64,000 bases of DNA, from contig NZ_JAOALK010000032.1 of the NCBI RefSeq assembly GCF_025154055.1, forward strand, positions 1 through 64,000, in the 5' to 3' direction. Position numbers and translations under genes: made by a program. Under the pieces are notes generated by a model. That model made no database searches and was not told the origin of the DNA. It worked only from the letters and a program-made list of their open reading frames with translations. Origin of the DNA: Aquibacillus koreensis. GTDB lineage: Bacteria > Bacillota > Bacilli > Bacillales > Amphibacillaceae. Of this stretch, positions 1-7,526 are shown in pieces; position 1 is the first letter of the stretch, and every line of letters begins with the position of its first letter.

Positions 1-312
1 GATTCTGACTCTGAATGGCAGTCGCACGTTATTGATGTCCGAATCAGTGGGAGATTCTGACTCTGAATGGCAGTCACGCGTTATTGATGTCCGAATCAGT
101 GGGAGATTCTGACTCTGAATGGCAGTCGCGCGTTATTGATGTCCGAATCAGTGGGAGATTCTGACTCTGAATGGCAGTCGCACGTTATTGATGTCCGAAT
201 CAGTGGGAGATTCTGACTCTGAATGGCAGTCGCACGTTATTGATGTCCGAATCAGTGGGAGATTCTGACTCTGAATGGCAGTCGCACTTAATTGATGTCC
301 GAATCGGTGTGT
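1..312. repeat. 52-bp tandem repeat array, locus 1 (6 units, cut by window edge)
   Basis: Six head-to-tail units start at 1, 53, 105, 157, 209 and 261. The first five are nearly identical and the sixth diverges. Each unit has GATTCTGACT at unit positions 1-10 and TGTCCGAATC at 36-45. The end of one unit and the start of the next form an imperfect stem (GTCCGAATC, 7-base loop, GATTCTGAC, one T-C mismatch). The array may continue to the left of the window. It has no coding potential and no unique spacers, so it is not CRISPR. Confidence 0.95.
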
Positions 313-395
313 GATTTTGATTGGCTACTGAACGTCTTCTTGTGCTAATTGACGGTGAATTCAATAATTAAAGTAATATACAGTTTATATAAATT

Positions 396-405
396 CCGTC
401 GTAAC
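396..405 (+). repeat. Copy of the CGTCGTAAC boundary motif
   Basis: CCGTCGTAAC preceded by TATAAATT. The same motif recurs near other repeat clusters at 17570, 41106 (reverse), 55635 and 56204 (reverse). Here it lies 84 bp to the right of the locus-1 array. Function unknown. Confidence 0.6.
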
Positions 406-433
406 ACAAATCCCTAACAAAAGCCCCATACAC

Positions 434-466
434 AAAAAGAGACTATCCCAAAATGAGATAGTCTCT
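434..466 (-). terminator. Rho-independent terminator of the YjcZ-type gene
   Basis: AGAGACTATC (438-447) pairs with GATAGTCTCT (457-466). On the minus strand the stem is followed by a T run. It lies 25 bp past the stop codon of the small gene at 491-592. Confidence 0.85.
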
Positions 467-490
467 TCCTTCTAGGATGAAGGCTACTTA

Positions 491-592
491 TTAATAAGCG
501 CCATAACCCCATGAAGCACCAATAATTATTAACAAGATAAACAATACGACGATTAGCGCGAAGCCAGATCCATATCCATAACCTGCACTCAT
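491..592 (-). CDS. YjcZ-family small sporulation membrane peptide (33 aa)
   Basis: The 33-residue product starts [13 protein letters not shown], continues through about 15 consecutive hydrophobic residues and ends GASWGYGAY. This Gly/Tyr-rich start and end around one membrane segment is the hallmark of the YjcZ family of sporulation peptides (family knowledge). The ribosome-binding site AAAGGAGG lies 9 bases before the ATG. A sigma-K-like -10 (CATAGTCTA) sits about 32 bp upstream and a terminator follows, so it looks like a monocistronic late-sporulation gene. A longer reading frame on the same strand (414-596) starts at a TTG and is very basic and Trp-rich, so I take it to be spurious. The exact role of YjcZ-type peptides is not known to me. 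Confidence 0.9.
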   Translation of the reverse strand: MSAGYGYGSGFALIVVLFILLIIIGASWGYGAY

Positions 593-623
593 TCAATAAC
601 CCCTCCTTTATTTATTTCACTTA

Positions 624-632
624 TAGACTATG
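624..632 (-). promoter_or_regulatory. Possible sigma-K -10 element of the YjcZ-type gene
   Basis: On the minus strand this reads CATAGTCTA, matching the CATANNNTA consensus of mother-cell sigma-K promoters. It ends about 31 bp before the start codon, which suits a short leader. I do not see a good AC-type -35 at the right distance, so the call rests on the -10 and the sporulation family of the gene. Confidence 0.4.
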
Positions 633-718
633 TCGTTTTTCTAAGAATGGAAGGGCTAAAATAAAAAATGGGTAAATGTCTATATATATTTTGATTTTAT
701 GAACTTGCATCAAGCCTT

Positions 719-1477
719 TTATAACAGCTCTTTAACATTATATTGTTTACCATTTATAATTTGATTTTCATTAACTAACACATCCACTAATGTCTTTGCA
801 ACCGTATCTGTATCTCTCAAACTTTTATCTTGTTTATATTGACGGAATGTTTCTACATCCTTAAATGATTCTTCACTGGATGACCTAATTTCACCTTGCA
901 TTTCTGTATCCATTATTCCAGGGTTAAACAAAATAACTTTATTCATAGTCCCAATTTCATCTTGTTCTACTGCGACAGTTTCTGTAAAGCGATTCAAGCC
1001 TGCCTTTGAACTACAATAGGCACTCCAGCCATACACTGATCTATCTGCAGCACCAGATGTAACATTCGTAATTATAACAGGTACATTTGATTCATTCGCC
1101 TTGCTTAAAAATAATGCAGTTGTAGTCATTGGTGCAGTAAGATTTACAGTTATATGATCGGATATTGATTCAAATTCATAGTTTTTTGCTTGATCCATTG
1201 GCGATACGGTTCCAGCATTATTGATCAAGTGAACACTTTCTACTCCATTTAAAAAAAACTCATTTGCTATTTCTGTAAACACATCGTTTACTTGTTTTAT
1301 AGCAGATAAATCACAGGCATAATGTACGTAAGATACCGAATGCCGCTTTGCAACCTTTTCTAGCTCCGTATTTTTCTTTCTTGATACACCAATAACATGA
1401 AAATCTTCTTTAAGTAATAACGTAGCAATTGATTCTCCTAGTCCTCTAGAAGCACCGGTAACAATCGCAAACTTCAT
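719..1477 (-). CDS. SDR family oxidoreductase, YueD-like benzil reductase type
   Basis: This 252-aa classical short-chain dehydrogenase/reductase has the NAD(P)-binding TGASRGLG motif at residues 7-14, NNAG at 86-89, and the catalytic Ser141 and Tyr154-x3-Lys158 (YCSSK). The start MKFAIVTGASRGLG and the length resemble B. subtilis YueD, known as an (S)-benzoin-forming benzil reductase. The physiological substrate is not evident from sequence. The SD GGGAGG lies 9 bases before the ATG. The 3' end is about 130 bp from the YjcZ-type gene, and the mug-like gene lies just upstream in the same direction with its stop 20 bp before this start, so the two are probably co-transcribed. Confidence 0.85.
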   Translation of the reverse strand: MKFAIVTGASRGLGESIATLLLKEDFHVIGVSRKKNTELEKVAKRHSVSYVHYACDLSAIKQVNDVFTEIANEFFLNGVESVHLINNAGTVSPMDQAKNYEFESISDHITVNLTAPMTTTALFLSKANESNVPVIITNVTSGAADRSVYGWSAYCSSKAGLNRFTETVAVEQDEIGTMNKVILFNPGIMDTEMQGEIRSSSEESFKDVETFRQYKQDKSLRDTDTVAKTLVDVLVNENQIINGKQYNVKELL

Positions 1478-1497
1478 CGTTATGTTCCTCCCCTTCC

Positions 1498-2001
1498 CTA
1501 TATGTAGTTATGTAATTGCTTATAGATCGATACAATTTCATCCAATTTCATTCTTACCAATCCACTTGATGATGGCGCAACAAACTCAATTGAATTAGAT
1601 ATGGAATCCGTCTGTTTTCCCCAGGGTACCTTTTTTTCTTTACTAAATTGCTGGTACACACCTTTTCCAACAAAGCATACAACCTTAGGACTGTACTTGT
1701 TAATCTTTTCTAAAAGCTCCAAACGACCTTGTTGGTATTCTTCTTTCGTAATCTCTGCCGCTTCCTTTGTTGGTCTTGCCACAATATTAGATAAACCATA
1801 TCCAATATTCAATAACGAACGATCTTCTTGCGGATTCAGCTTTGTACTAGTTAAACCAGATTCATATAAAATAGTCCAAAAACGGTTATTGGGATTTGCA
1901 AAATGATGACCTGTTTCGGAAGAACGAATACTGGGATTAAATCCCACAAATAGCACTTTAAGATTCCGATCTATGTAATCTGGAATGGGTTGTAATTCCA
2001 T
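1498..2001 (-). CDS. mug: G/U mismatch-specific DNA glycosylase (Mug/TDG family)
   Basis: This 167-aa protein of the uracil-DNA glycosylase superfamily would remove uracil or thymine mispaired with guanine. Motif 1 reads VGFNPSIRSSETG, with the Asn of the GxNP signature as the catalytic residue, followed by HFANPNNRFW, the strongly conserved Mug/TDG segment. The C-terminal SSSGLVR corresponds to the motif that inserts into DNA. I chose the ATG at 2001 because AAAGGTGG lies 8 bases upstream. A GTG at 2013 would add four residues but overlaps that ribosome-binding site. The SDR gene follows after 20 bp. Confidence 0.88.
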   Translation of the reverse strand: MELQPIPDYIDRNLKVLFVGFNPSIRSSETGHHFANPNNRFWTILYESGLTSTKLNPQEDRSLLNIGYGLSNIVARPTKEAAEITKEEYQQGRLELLEKINKYSPKVVCFVGKGVYQQFSKEKKVPWGKQTDSISNSIEFVAPSSSGLVRMKLDEIVSIYKQLHNYI

Positions 2002-2139
2002 TAAGTTATCCACCTTTATTATAACATTTGCCTCTATATTAACATGATAGCTCTCCTATTACTGTATCTTTGATTTTTTCATTATGGATCCCATTATCAA
2101 AAGGCTATAGCCATATTGATAACGGGGCTCATTCGCATG

Positions 2140-2292
2140 TTATTCACTTGATTCTGTAATATTGAAAAACATTGTCTCGTCCACTTCGTCCTCATTTTGT
2201 TTTTTCCTTTGTTCCGTCTTCTTTTTATCTTTACCCATGACTCCATCCGATTCATAACTCTTTTTAAAAGGAAATTGCTGATCTTTATTCAT
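2140..2292 (-). CDS. Small hydrophilic protein of unknown function (50 aa)
   Basis: The 50-residue product is highly charged: MNKDQQFPFKKSYESDG at the start, a lysine-rich centre, then an acidic part ending ITESSE. It has no membrane segment or Cys. A near-perfect ribosome-binding site (AGGAGGG) sits 7 bases before the ATG, which is the main reason to call it real. I do not recognise a family. It lies alone between the mug-like gene and the C39-like peptidase, both on the same strand. Similar tiny charged proteins are common in spore formers, but nothing here shows its role. Confidence 0.7.
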   Translation of the reverse strand: MNKDQQFPFKKSYESDGVMGKDKKKTEQRKKQNEDEVDETMFFNITESSE

Positions 2293-2360
2293 GTTGTCAC
2301 CCTCCTTTTATACACTTATCTTTCACCTTGCTCATGATATGTATACAGTTTTGGACTTGC

Positions 2361-2407
2361 AAAAAAAAAACAAGCACTGATTATTTTTTAATAATCAGTG
2401 CTTGTTT
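2361..2407 (-). terminator. Strong terminator embedded in the 3' end of the C39-like gene
   Basis: AAACAAGCACTGATTATT (2368-2385) pairs perfectly with its complement at 2390-2407. On the minus strand the stem is followed by ten T residues. The 5' arm encodes the last residues of the peptidase gene and its stop codon (2381-2383) is inside the hairpin. Confidence 0.92.
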
Positions 2408-3490
2408 TCCCATCTGTTCCCATGCTTGTTTAAAAGTAAAACGGTCAACCTTTTTATTTTTCTCACCATAAGGATCGTTGATATAGATATGCGTATCATC
2501 ATAACCAGTAACGACGACACTATGCACACTGTAAGTGACTTCTATATCACCTGAACGTGTTTGCCATGTTTCAAAATTATAAACAGGCGTATTGTTTGAA
2601 GTCGTAATCACCCAGATCGGCATGCCATGATCTAGATAGTCTAATATAGTATCCATTTCAGATCCAGTCAGATTTACTGCTTTTTCACCAACATAGGACT
2701 GCGCAAGTTCTGTAATCGGCCGATGATAGACACTTAATCCAGGTCCATCTACCATATCACCAACGAAACCTTCATTCGGATGACCTTTTAGTCCATCTTT
2801 ATAGGTTAAAGGGACTGTTGCGATCTCATCTGCTAGCTGATTTTTTGATACCTCTACCCCGTGATATTGAAGGATCATGGCTAAACTTGTAACTTCACAG
2901 CCATTATATAGCCTCGGGCTTTCCATTTGGTTTATTAATGGAACATCTAGGGGAAATTCCATTGCATTACTGATTTTGATGCTTAGCTTTTCATGATACG
3001 AGACCTGCAAGTTATAATCTAATTCCTTCTCGATAAACTGTAATGGAATAAACGTCTTTCCATCAACATGAAGCGTAGTATATTTCTGATTAGCCCTTTT
3101 GTCTAACGAAAGTTTTTTTGCAATTGGTTCATCTTCGAATGGATTAATTAATGGGAGATTAATAGATTTTTCATCATAGTTTACTGTTACAACATGAAGG
3201 AGTGGGGATTGTATTACATTTACACCAAAAAAATAATCAAGCAGATTAATTGGAATATAATAATGGTTTTGATATTGAATAACTTTTTCATCGATCACTA
3301 TGCTATTAATCGTTAATTCTACATTATCTATATTTAAAAGCTTACGAAACATATCATCTCTACGATCATATTGAAGGGTGTTTTCATTCGCTTGAGCTTT
3401 ATCCATTTCAATATTGGATTTCATGTTTACTAAAAGAATCATAATGCACAAGAGTATAATAACAGAAATAGATATGTATTTTGAGGACAT
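2381..3490 (-). CDS. Membrane-anchored C39-like peptidase with copper-amine-oxidase-N-like domain
   Basis: The 369-aa protein has an N-terminal membrane segment (residues 5-22) without a clear cleavage site. Residues 55-175 hold two pairs of short strands (YYIPINLLDYFFG; KTFIPLQFIEKEL) resembling the copper-amine-oxidase N-terminal domain of Bacillus cell-surface proteins. The C-terminal half is a peptidase_C39-like papain-fold domain with NGCEVTSLAMIL (Cys198), HSVVVTGYDD (His323) and INDPYG (Asp339) as the likely Cys-His-Asp triad. It probably acts outside the membrane. The substrate is unknown. It is transcribed alone, with AGGAG before the ATG. Confidence 0.8.
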   Translation of the reverse strand: MSSKYISISVIILLCIMILLVNMKSNIEMDKAQANENTLQYDRRDDMFRKLLNIDNVELTINSIVIDEKVIQYQNHYYIPINLLDYFFGVNVIQSPLLHVVTVNYDEKSINLPLINPFEDEPIAKKLSLDKRANQKYTTLHVDGKTFIPLQFIEKELDYNLQVSYHEKLSIKISNAMEFPLDVPLINQMESPRLYNGCEVTSLAMILQYHGVEVSKNQLADEIATVPLTYKDGLKGHPNEGFVGDMVDGPGLSVYHRPITELAQSYVGEKAVNLTGSEMDTILDYLDHGMPIWVITTSNNTPVYNFETWQTRSGDIEVTYSVHSVVVTGYDDTHIYINDPYGEKNKKVDRFTFKQAWEQMGKQALIIKK

Positions 3491-3525
3491 TCCTTACTCC
3501 TATACTTATTTATTTTTGTACTAAC

Positions 3526-3557
3526 AAAAAAATCGCATATCATCATGCGATTTTTTT
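3526..3557 (-). terminator. Terminator of the zinc alcohol dehydrogenase gene
   Basis: AAAAAAATCGCAT pairs with ATGCGATTTTTTT around a 6-base loop, 15 bp past the dehydrogenase stop codon. A/T runs flank both sides. Confidence 0.88.
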
Positions 3558-3571
3558 ACTTAAAACTATTT

Positions 3572-4705
3572 TTATGGCCGAAGTACTACCTTTATGCAAT
3601 TATCTTCTTTTTTGTTAAAAATATCATACCCATGTGGTGCTTCGTCTAAAGGAAGTTCATGTGTAATGATTTTTGTTGGATCGATTTCTCCATTTACTAC
3701 TTGTTTATATAGAGGTTCCATAAAAGATCTAGCATGTGCTTGCCCCATTTTAATATTTATGTTTCTAGAAAAAAACGGTCCTAATGGAAACATGTTATAA
3801 AGACCGCCATAGACGCCTGTTATTTGATACGTTCCACATTTTTTCACTGCTTTTGTTGCTATTTGAATAGGTCCGATTGTACCACCCTGTAATTTTAACT
3901 TTTGTTCAACAAATTCGAGTGGTGATTTTTTTCCATCCATACCTACACAATCAATAACAACATCTGCACCACCCTTGGTAGTTTCCTTTAACACTTCTCC
4001 CATATCCTCATGCTTGGTAAAATCAAATACTTCCGTTTTATTCACTTGTTTTGAATGCGCTAAGCGATTTTCAATATAGTCAACTGCAATAACCCGCTTA
4101 GCTCCTTCCTTCCAAGCAAATTCTTGAGCCATCAATCCAATAGGACCACAACCAAGGACAATAACCGTGTCTCCTTGTTTCACACCAGCATTTTTCACAC
4201 TCCAGTACGCTGTAGGAAGCACATCTGACAAAAACAATAAAGAGTTATCTTCCAACTCACAGCTTTCAGGTATTAGAAATGGTGTATAGTTTCCATAAGG
4301 CACTTTTAAATACTCTGCTTGCCCTCCTGGATGGTTGCCAAATTTCTCGGAATATCCAAAATACCCTCCAGAATCATAATGTGGGTTAGCATTGTCACAC
4401 TGACTTTCATGGTGTTCATTACAATATTGACAATGCCCACATGCTACTGTGAAAGGGATAACTACACGATCACCTTTTTTCACTTTCGTTACACCCGGGC
4501 CAACCTCTTCTACAATTCCCATAGGTTCATGCCCAATACTGTAACCAATCGGTAGTGGAAAGTTGCCTTGATATAAATGTAAATCAGAGCCACATATCGC
4601 GGTGGACGTCACTCTTATAATTACATCTTCTGCATCTTCAATTTTAGGGTATTCTTTCTTTGTGACTGCAACCGAATATTTTCCTTGATACGTAACAGCT
4701 TTCAT
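3572..4705 (-). CDS. Zinc-dependent alcohol dehydrogenase (MDR family)
   Basis: The 377-aa protein belongs to the zinc medium-chain dehydrogenases and oxidises alcohols or aldehyde adducts with NAD(P). It shows the catalytic zinc Cys in ICGSDLH, GHEPMG, the structural-zinc cysteines of CGHCQYC plus a fourth Cys 8 residues later, and a Rossmann GCGPIG. The long insertion rich in His/Gly/Tyr before the coenzyme domain resembles formaldehyde-dehydrogenase-like members such as B. subtilis AdhB. The substrate cannot be told. I start at MKAVTYQG (4705), the usual family N-terminus. An upstream ATG at 4726 adds seven residues but has no ribosome-binding site. Confidence 0.85.
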   Translation of the reverse strand: MKAVTYQGKYSVAVTKKEYPKIEDAEDVIIRVTSTAICGSDLHLYQGNFPLPIGYSIGHEPMGIVEEVGPGVTKVKKGDRVVIPFTVACGHCQYCNEHHESQCDNANPHYDSGGYFGYSEKFGNHPGGQAEYLKVPYGNYTPFLIPESCELEDNSLLFLSDVLPTAYWSVKNAGVKQGDTVIVLGCGPIGLMAQEFAWKEGAKRVIAVDYIENRLAHSKQVNKTEVFDFTKHEDMGEVLKETTKGGADVVIDCVGMDGKKSPLEFVEQKLKLQGGTIGPIQIATKAVKKCGTYQITGVYGGLYNMFPLGPFFSRNINIKMGQAHARSFMEPLYKQVVNGEIDPTKIITHELPLDEAPHGYDIFNKKEDNCIKVVLRP

Positions 4706-4853
4706 TTGCTTCTTCCCTTCTTCCATATGAATTCTAGTTTATCGTTATCTTAAAAGAAACAAATTATGTAAAAGAATGGTGGAGGAAAGAAAAAAACAAA
4801 GTCTGACGTTAGCGTACGGAGTGTGGGGTGAGTTCTTGCCCATATATTCAAGT

Positions 4854-4884
4854 AAAAAAGCATAGGAACTACTCTCCCATGCTT
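4854..4884 (-). terminator. Terminator of the Cys/Met PLP enzyme gene
   Basis: Minus-strand AAGCATGGGA pairs imperfectly with TTCCTATGCTT and is followed by a T run. It begins 12 bp past the stop codon. Confidence 0.75.
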
Positions 4885-4895
4885 CATTTTGTTTA

Positions 4896-6038
4896 TTATT
4901 TTTTAGAAATAGCAATCGCCTGTTCAAATGCAGCAATAATATCTGCTTGGTCTTCAATACCTACTGAAATTCTAATTAAACCTTTCGTAATACCAAGTTC
5001 ATCTTGTGCCTCTTTAGGAAGCGCACGGTGCGAGGTAGATAATGGGTAGGAAACGGATGTTTCGACTCCAGCAAGTGTCGGAACAATCTTGACCCACCCA
5101 AGCGATTTGAAGAATGTATCAATGTCACATGAGTTCGTAATATCGATCGATACAATGGCACCGTTCCCTTTAGGTGAGACCGATTTTGGATAATAAACTT
5201 TATCCACATACTCATTGTTTATTAGTGCATCTGCTAAAGCTTGTGCATTCTTCACATGTCTTTCCATTCGTACACTCAATGTCTTAATACCGCGGCAAGC
5301 CAACCACGCATCAAAAGGACTCAGATTGGTGCCTATATTAACAACTTTTGTTTTAGCTTTGGCTACAAGCTCCTCTTGACCAACCAATACTCCAGCAGTT
5401 ACGTCACTATGACCACCTAAGTATTTCGTAGCACTATGTACAACTAAGTCAACACCTTCTACAAATGGTTGGCAAAGATATGGAGTAGCGAATGTATTAT
5501 CAATCATTGTATAGAGATTGTGTTTTTTGGCTATAGTTACTACTTCTTGTATATTCTCCACTCTAAGTAGTGGATTCGTAATCGATTCCGTATAGATTAA
5601 TTTCGTGTTTTCTTTTATATTATTTTCAACAACTTGTGGATCATCAAAATCAACGATTGAAACTTCAATACCAAAATCAATTAACTCATTCGCTAACAAT
5701 TGATATGTCCCACCATAAATATCTGTAGATGCAAGAATATGATCTCCTGCTTTAGCTACAGATAGCACACCTACCAATATAGCAGATAACCCTGAAGAAG
5801 TTGCTACACCACTAGGTGCACCTTCTAATTGAGCAACAGCACTTCCAAGTTCATCTGTATTGGGATTCCCAACACGTGTGTATAAATATTCTTTTTTTCC
5901 CTGATAAAAGCTTTCTAAATCCTCTAAATCAGTAAATTTAAATGCAGATGTTTGATAAATAGGGGTTACTTTACTATCGATGGAGTTTGTACTTTTCAAT
6001 GCTAGATGTACAGATTTTGTATCAAAATGTTGCCCCAT
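4896..6038 (-). CDS. PLP-dependent Cys/Met metabolism enzyme (cystathionine gamma-synthase/lyase family)
   Basis: This 380-aa trans-sulfuration enzyme uses pyridoxal phosphate. Lys205 in SATKYLGGHSD is the expected Schiff-base lysine, Asp180 in DNTFATP should contact the PLP ring, and YTRVGNP at 53-59 is the phosphate-binding segment. The family includes cystathionine gamma-synthase, beta/gamma-lyases and O-acetylhomoserine sulfhydrylase, and sequence alone does not separate them. A second, more canonical paralogue (mccB) is at 33410, so this one probably has a different job such as methionine gamma-lyase or synthase. It is monocistronic with a strong SD (AAAGGAG). I see no S-box or T-box in the leader. 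Confidence 0.85.
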   Translation of the reverse strand: MGQHFDTKSVHLALKSTNSIDSKVTPIYQTSAFKFTDLEDLESFYQGKKEYLYTRVGNPNTDELGSAVAQLEGAPSGVATSSGLSAILVGVLSVAKAGDHILASTDIYGGTYQLLANELIDFGIEVSIVDFDDPQVVENNIKENTKLIYTESITNPLLRVENIQEVVTIAKKHNLYTMIDNTFATPYLCQPFVEGVDLVVHSATKYLGGHSDVTAGVLVGQEELVAKAKTKVVNIGTNLSPFDAWLACRGIKTLSVRMERHVKNAQALADALINNEYVDKVYYPKSVSPKGNGAIVSIDITNSCDIDTFFKSLGWVKIVPTLAGVETSVSYPLSTSHRALPKEAQDELGITKGLIRISVGIEDQADIIAAFEQAIAISKK

Positions 6039-6090
6039 AACTGTCTCTCCTTTAATTATCTTTTTATTACTCTACTTTAACGTATCAAAC

Positions 6091-6125
6091 AAAAAAAGCC
6101 AATAACCTACAATTAAGATTGGTTA
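6091..6125 (-). terminator. Terminator of the alkyltransferase-like gene
   Basis: On the minus strand CCAAT and ATTGG arms enclose a loop and are followed by seven T residues. It lies 35 bp past the stop codon at 6161. Confidence 0.7.
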
Positions 6126-6160
6126 TATATGCACCTTCATCTGTTGTTTCTTTCGATTAC

Positions 6161-6475
6161 TTATTCACTATACGCAAACTCATATTGATAAAAGGTCAAA
6201 TTAATTCTACTGTTTGAACTAAACGCTATCCCTTCTTTTTCCAACAGATATTTTTGTGTTTCAAAACCCTCGCCATTTAGGCTAATCTCGCCTTTACTAT
6301 TGATCACACGATGCCAGGGTAAACCATGCTTTTTACTCATGGTATGCAATAATCTTGCTACTTGTCTGGCACCATGGGGGTTACCTGCACTTCTTGCAAT
6401 CTGGCCATATGTCATCACTTGCCCTTCTGGAATACTTTTAATAATAGAAATAGCTTTGTCAGTAAAACTATTCAT
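6161..6475 (-). CDS. Alkyltransferase-like protein (MGMT family, catalytic Cys replaced by Trp)
   Basis: The 104-aa protein carries the DNA-binding domain of O6-methylguanine methyltransferases (QVMTYGQIARSAGNP, then ARQVARLL). The active-site PCHRV is PWHRVI, so the methyl-accepting cysteine is gone. This is the signature of alkyltransferase-like (ATL) proteins, which bind O6-alkylguanine and are known to hand lesions to nucleotide excision repair. The short length, with no N-terminal domain, also fits ATL. I start at the ATG at 6475, with GGAGG six bases upstream. The DegV gene lies upstream on the same strand, with its terminator between. Confidence 0.87.
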   Translation of the reverse strand: MNSFTDKAISIIKSIPEGQVMTYGQIARSAGNPHGARQVARLLHTMSKKHGLPWHRVINSKGEISLNGEGFETQKYLLEKEGIAFSSNSRINLTFYQYEFAYSE

Positions 6476-6500
6476 AACTTCCCTCCCAAATAAAATTGTA

Positions 6501-6538
6501 AAAAAAGGATAAGCATGTCGACATCGCTTATCCTTTTT
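6501..6538 (-). terminator. Terminator of the degV-family gene
   Basis: AAAAAGGATAAGC (6502-6514) pairs with GCTTATCCTTTTT (6526-6538), starting 15 bp past the degV stop codon. T runs are present on both strands. Confidence 0.9.
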
Positions 6539-6552
6539 ATCAACATATTTTA

Positions 6553-7398
6553 TTATTTTTTCATCCAAGACACGCACAGTGTTCCGTGTCCAGTATGTAC
6601 ACCTGCTACTGGAACTAACGACTGTACCCTTATCTTGAGTTCCTTATGCACTCTCTCTAACTCTTCTTTCCAATTAAGTGCTTGTTCTTTTACTCCAGCA
6701 TGGGAAATACAAATTTCTTTCAGTTGATAGGTCGCAATTGCCTCCTCTAGTACTTGAAAGATTTTCTTATGCGCACGCTTTTTTATACGAACTTTATCGT
6801 CAACAACAACTTTACCGTTATCAAACTTCAAAATAAGGTTTATGTGCAATAAGTTAGCAAATACGGTCTGTGTAGTACTGACCCTTCCACTTCTCTTTAG
6901 TTGATCTAAACTTTTGGGAAGTAGATACATTTCAGTGCTATTTGGATAAGTCTTTAATACAGAAGAAATTTCTTCAAAAGAACTACCCTTTGACTGCAGA
7001 TCAATTCCATTTTCAATCATCTTGCCTAAACAGTAATCGCCGATTCTTGAATCAATTACCTCAACAGGAAAATCAACTTCCTGAGCCGCACTTACTGAAC
7101 TTTGATATGTGCCTGTTAATTCGCTTGATGCGTGAATAGCAATGGCACAATCATATTTCTCTTCTTTTAGTTTTTCGTATAAAGAAACAAACTCACCGTA
7201 TGCAGGTTGACTTGTTTTAGCCCCTTCACCATAGTTCTCTAGAAGTTCATAGATACCTTCTTTAGAAATATCTACATCTTCTCTGTATGCTTTATTATCA
7301 ATAATCACAACCATAGGTAAGACATGTATATTGTGTTTTTGTATATATTCTGCTGACAAACCACACGTACTGTCAGTAATCCATGCAACTTTCATCAT
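6553..7398 (-). CDS. DegV family fatty-acid-binding protein
   Basis: This 281-aa cytosolic protein has the DegV N-terminus (WITDSTCGLSAEYI), the SQPAYGEF segment, IAIHASSELTGTYQS and a basic second domain. Family members bind a fatty acid between two domains and include FakB, which presents fatty acids to the FakA kinase. Whether this copy is a FakB is not settled by sequence. The C-terminal HTGHGTLCV is the conserved lipid-pocket end. The gene stands alone. The start is the first of two adjacent ATG codons, with only a modest GGGG ribosome-binding site. Confidence 0.85.
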   Translation of the reverse strand: MMKVAWITDSTCGLSAEYIQKHNIHVLPMVVIIDNKAYREDVDISKEGIYELLENYGEGAKTSQPAYGEFVSLYEKLKEEKYDCAIAIHASSELTGTYQSSVSAAQEVDFPVEVIDSRIGDYCLGKMIENGIDLQSKGSSFEEISSVLKTYPNSTEMYLLPKSLDQLKRSGRVSTTQTVFANLLHINLILKFDNGKVVVDDKVRIKKRAHKKIFQVLEEAIATYQLKEICISHAGVKEQALNWKEELERVHKELKIRVQSLVPVAGVHTGHGTLCVSWMKK

Positions 7399-7526
7399 TC
7401 AAACCCCAATCATAAGTATTTGGTACTAACACCTACTTCTATTTTGATAGAAGTTGAGTTAAACAACAACATTTATTTATATATAACACAAAGATTTTTT
7501 TCAATTGTGTATAAATTGACTTATTT

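Noticed and set aside
414-596. 60-codon frame on the minus strand
   Set aside because: It starts at TTG without a ribosome-binding site and overlaps the well-supported 33-codon YjcZ-type frame and its terminator.
4745-5049. Two frames of about 70 codons near the 3' end of the PLP g 4896 gene
   Set aside because: They overlap the terminator and the PLP enzyme gene in other frames and have no ribosome-binding site.
6040-6090. S-box or T-box riboswitch before the Cys/Met enzyme at 4896
   Set aside because: The leader is too short and lacks the conserved stems or T-box sequence; the hairpin there is the terminator of the neighbouring gene.
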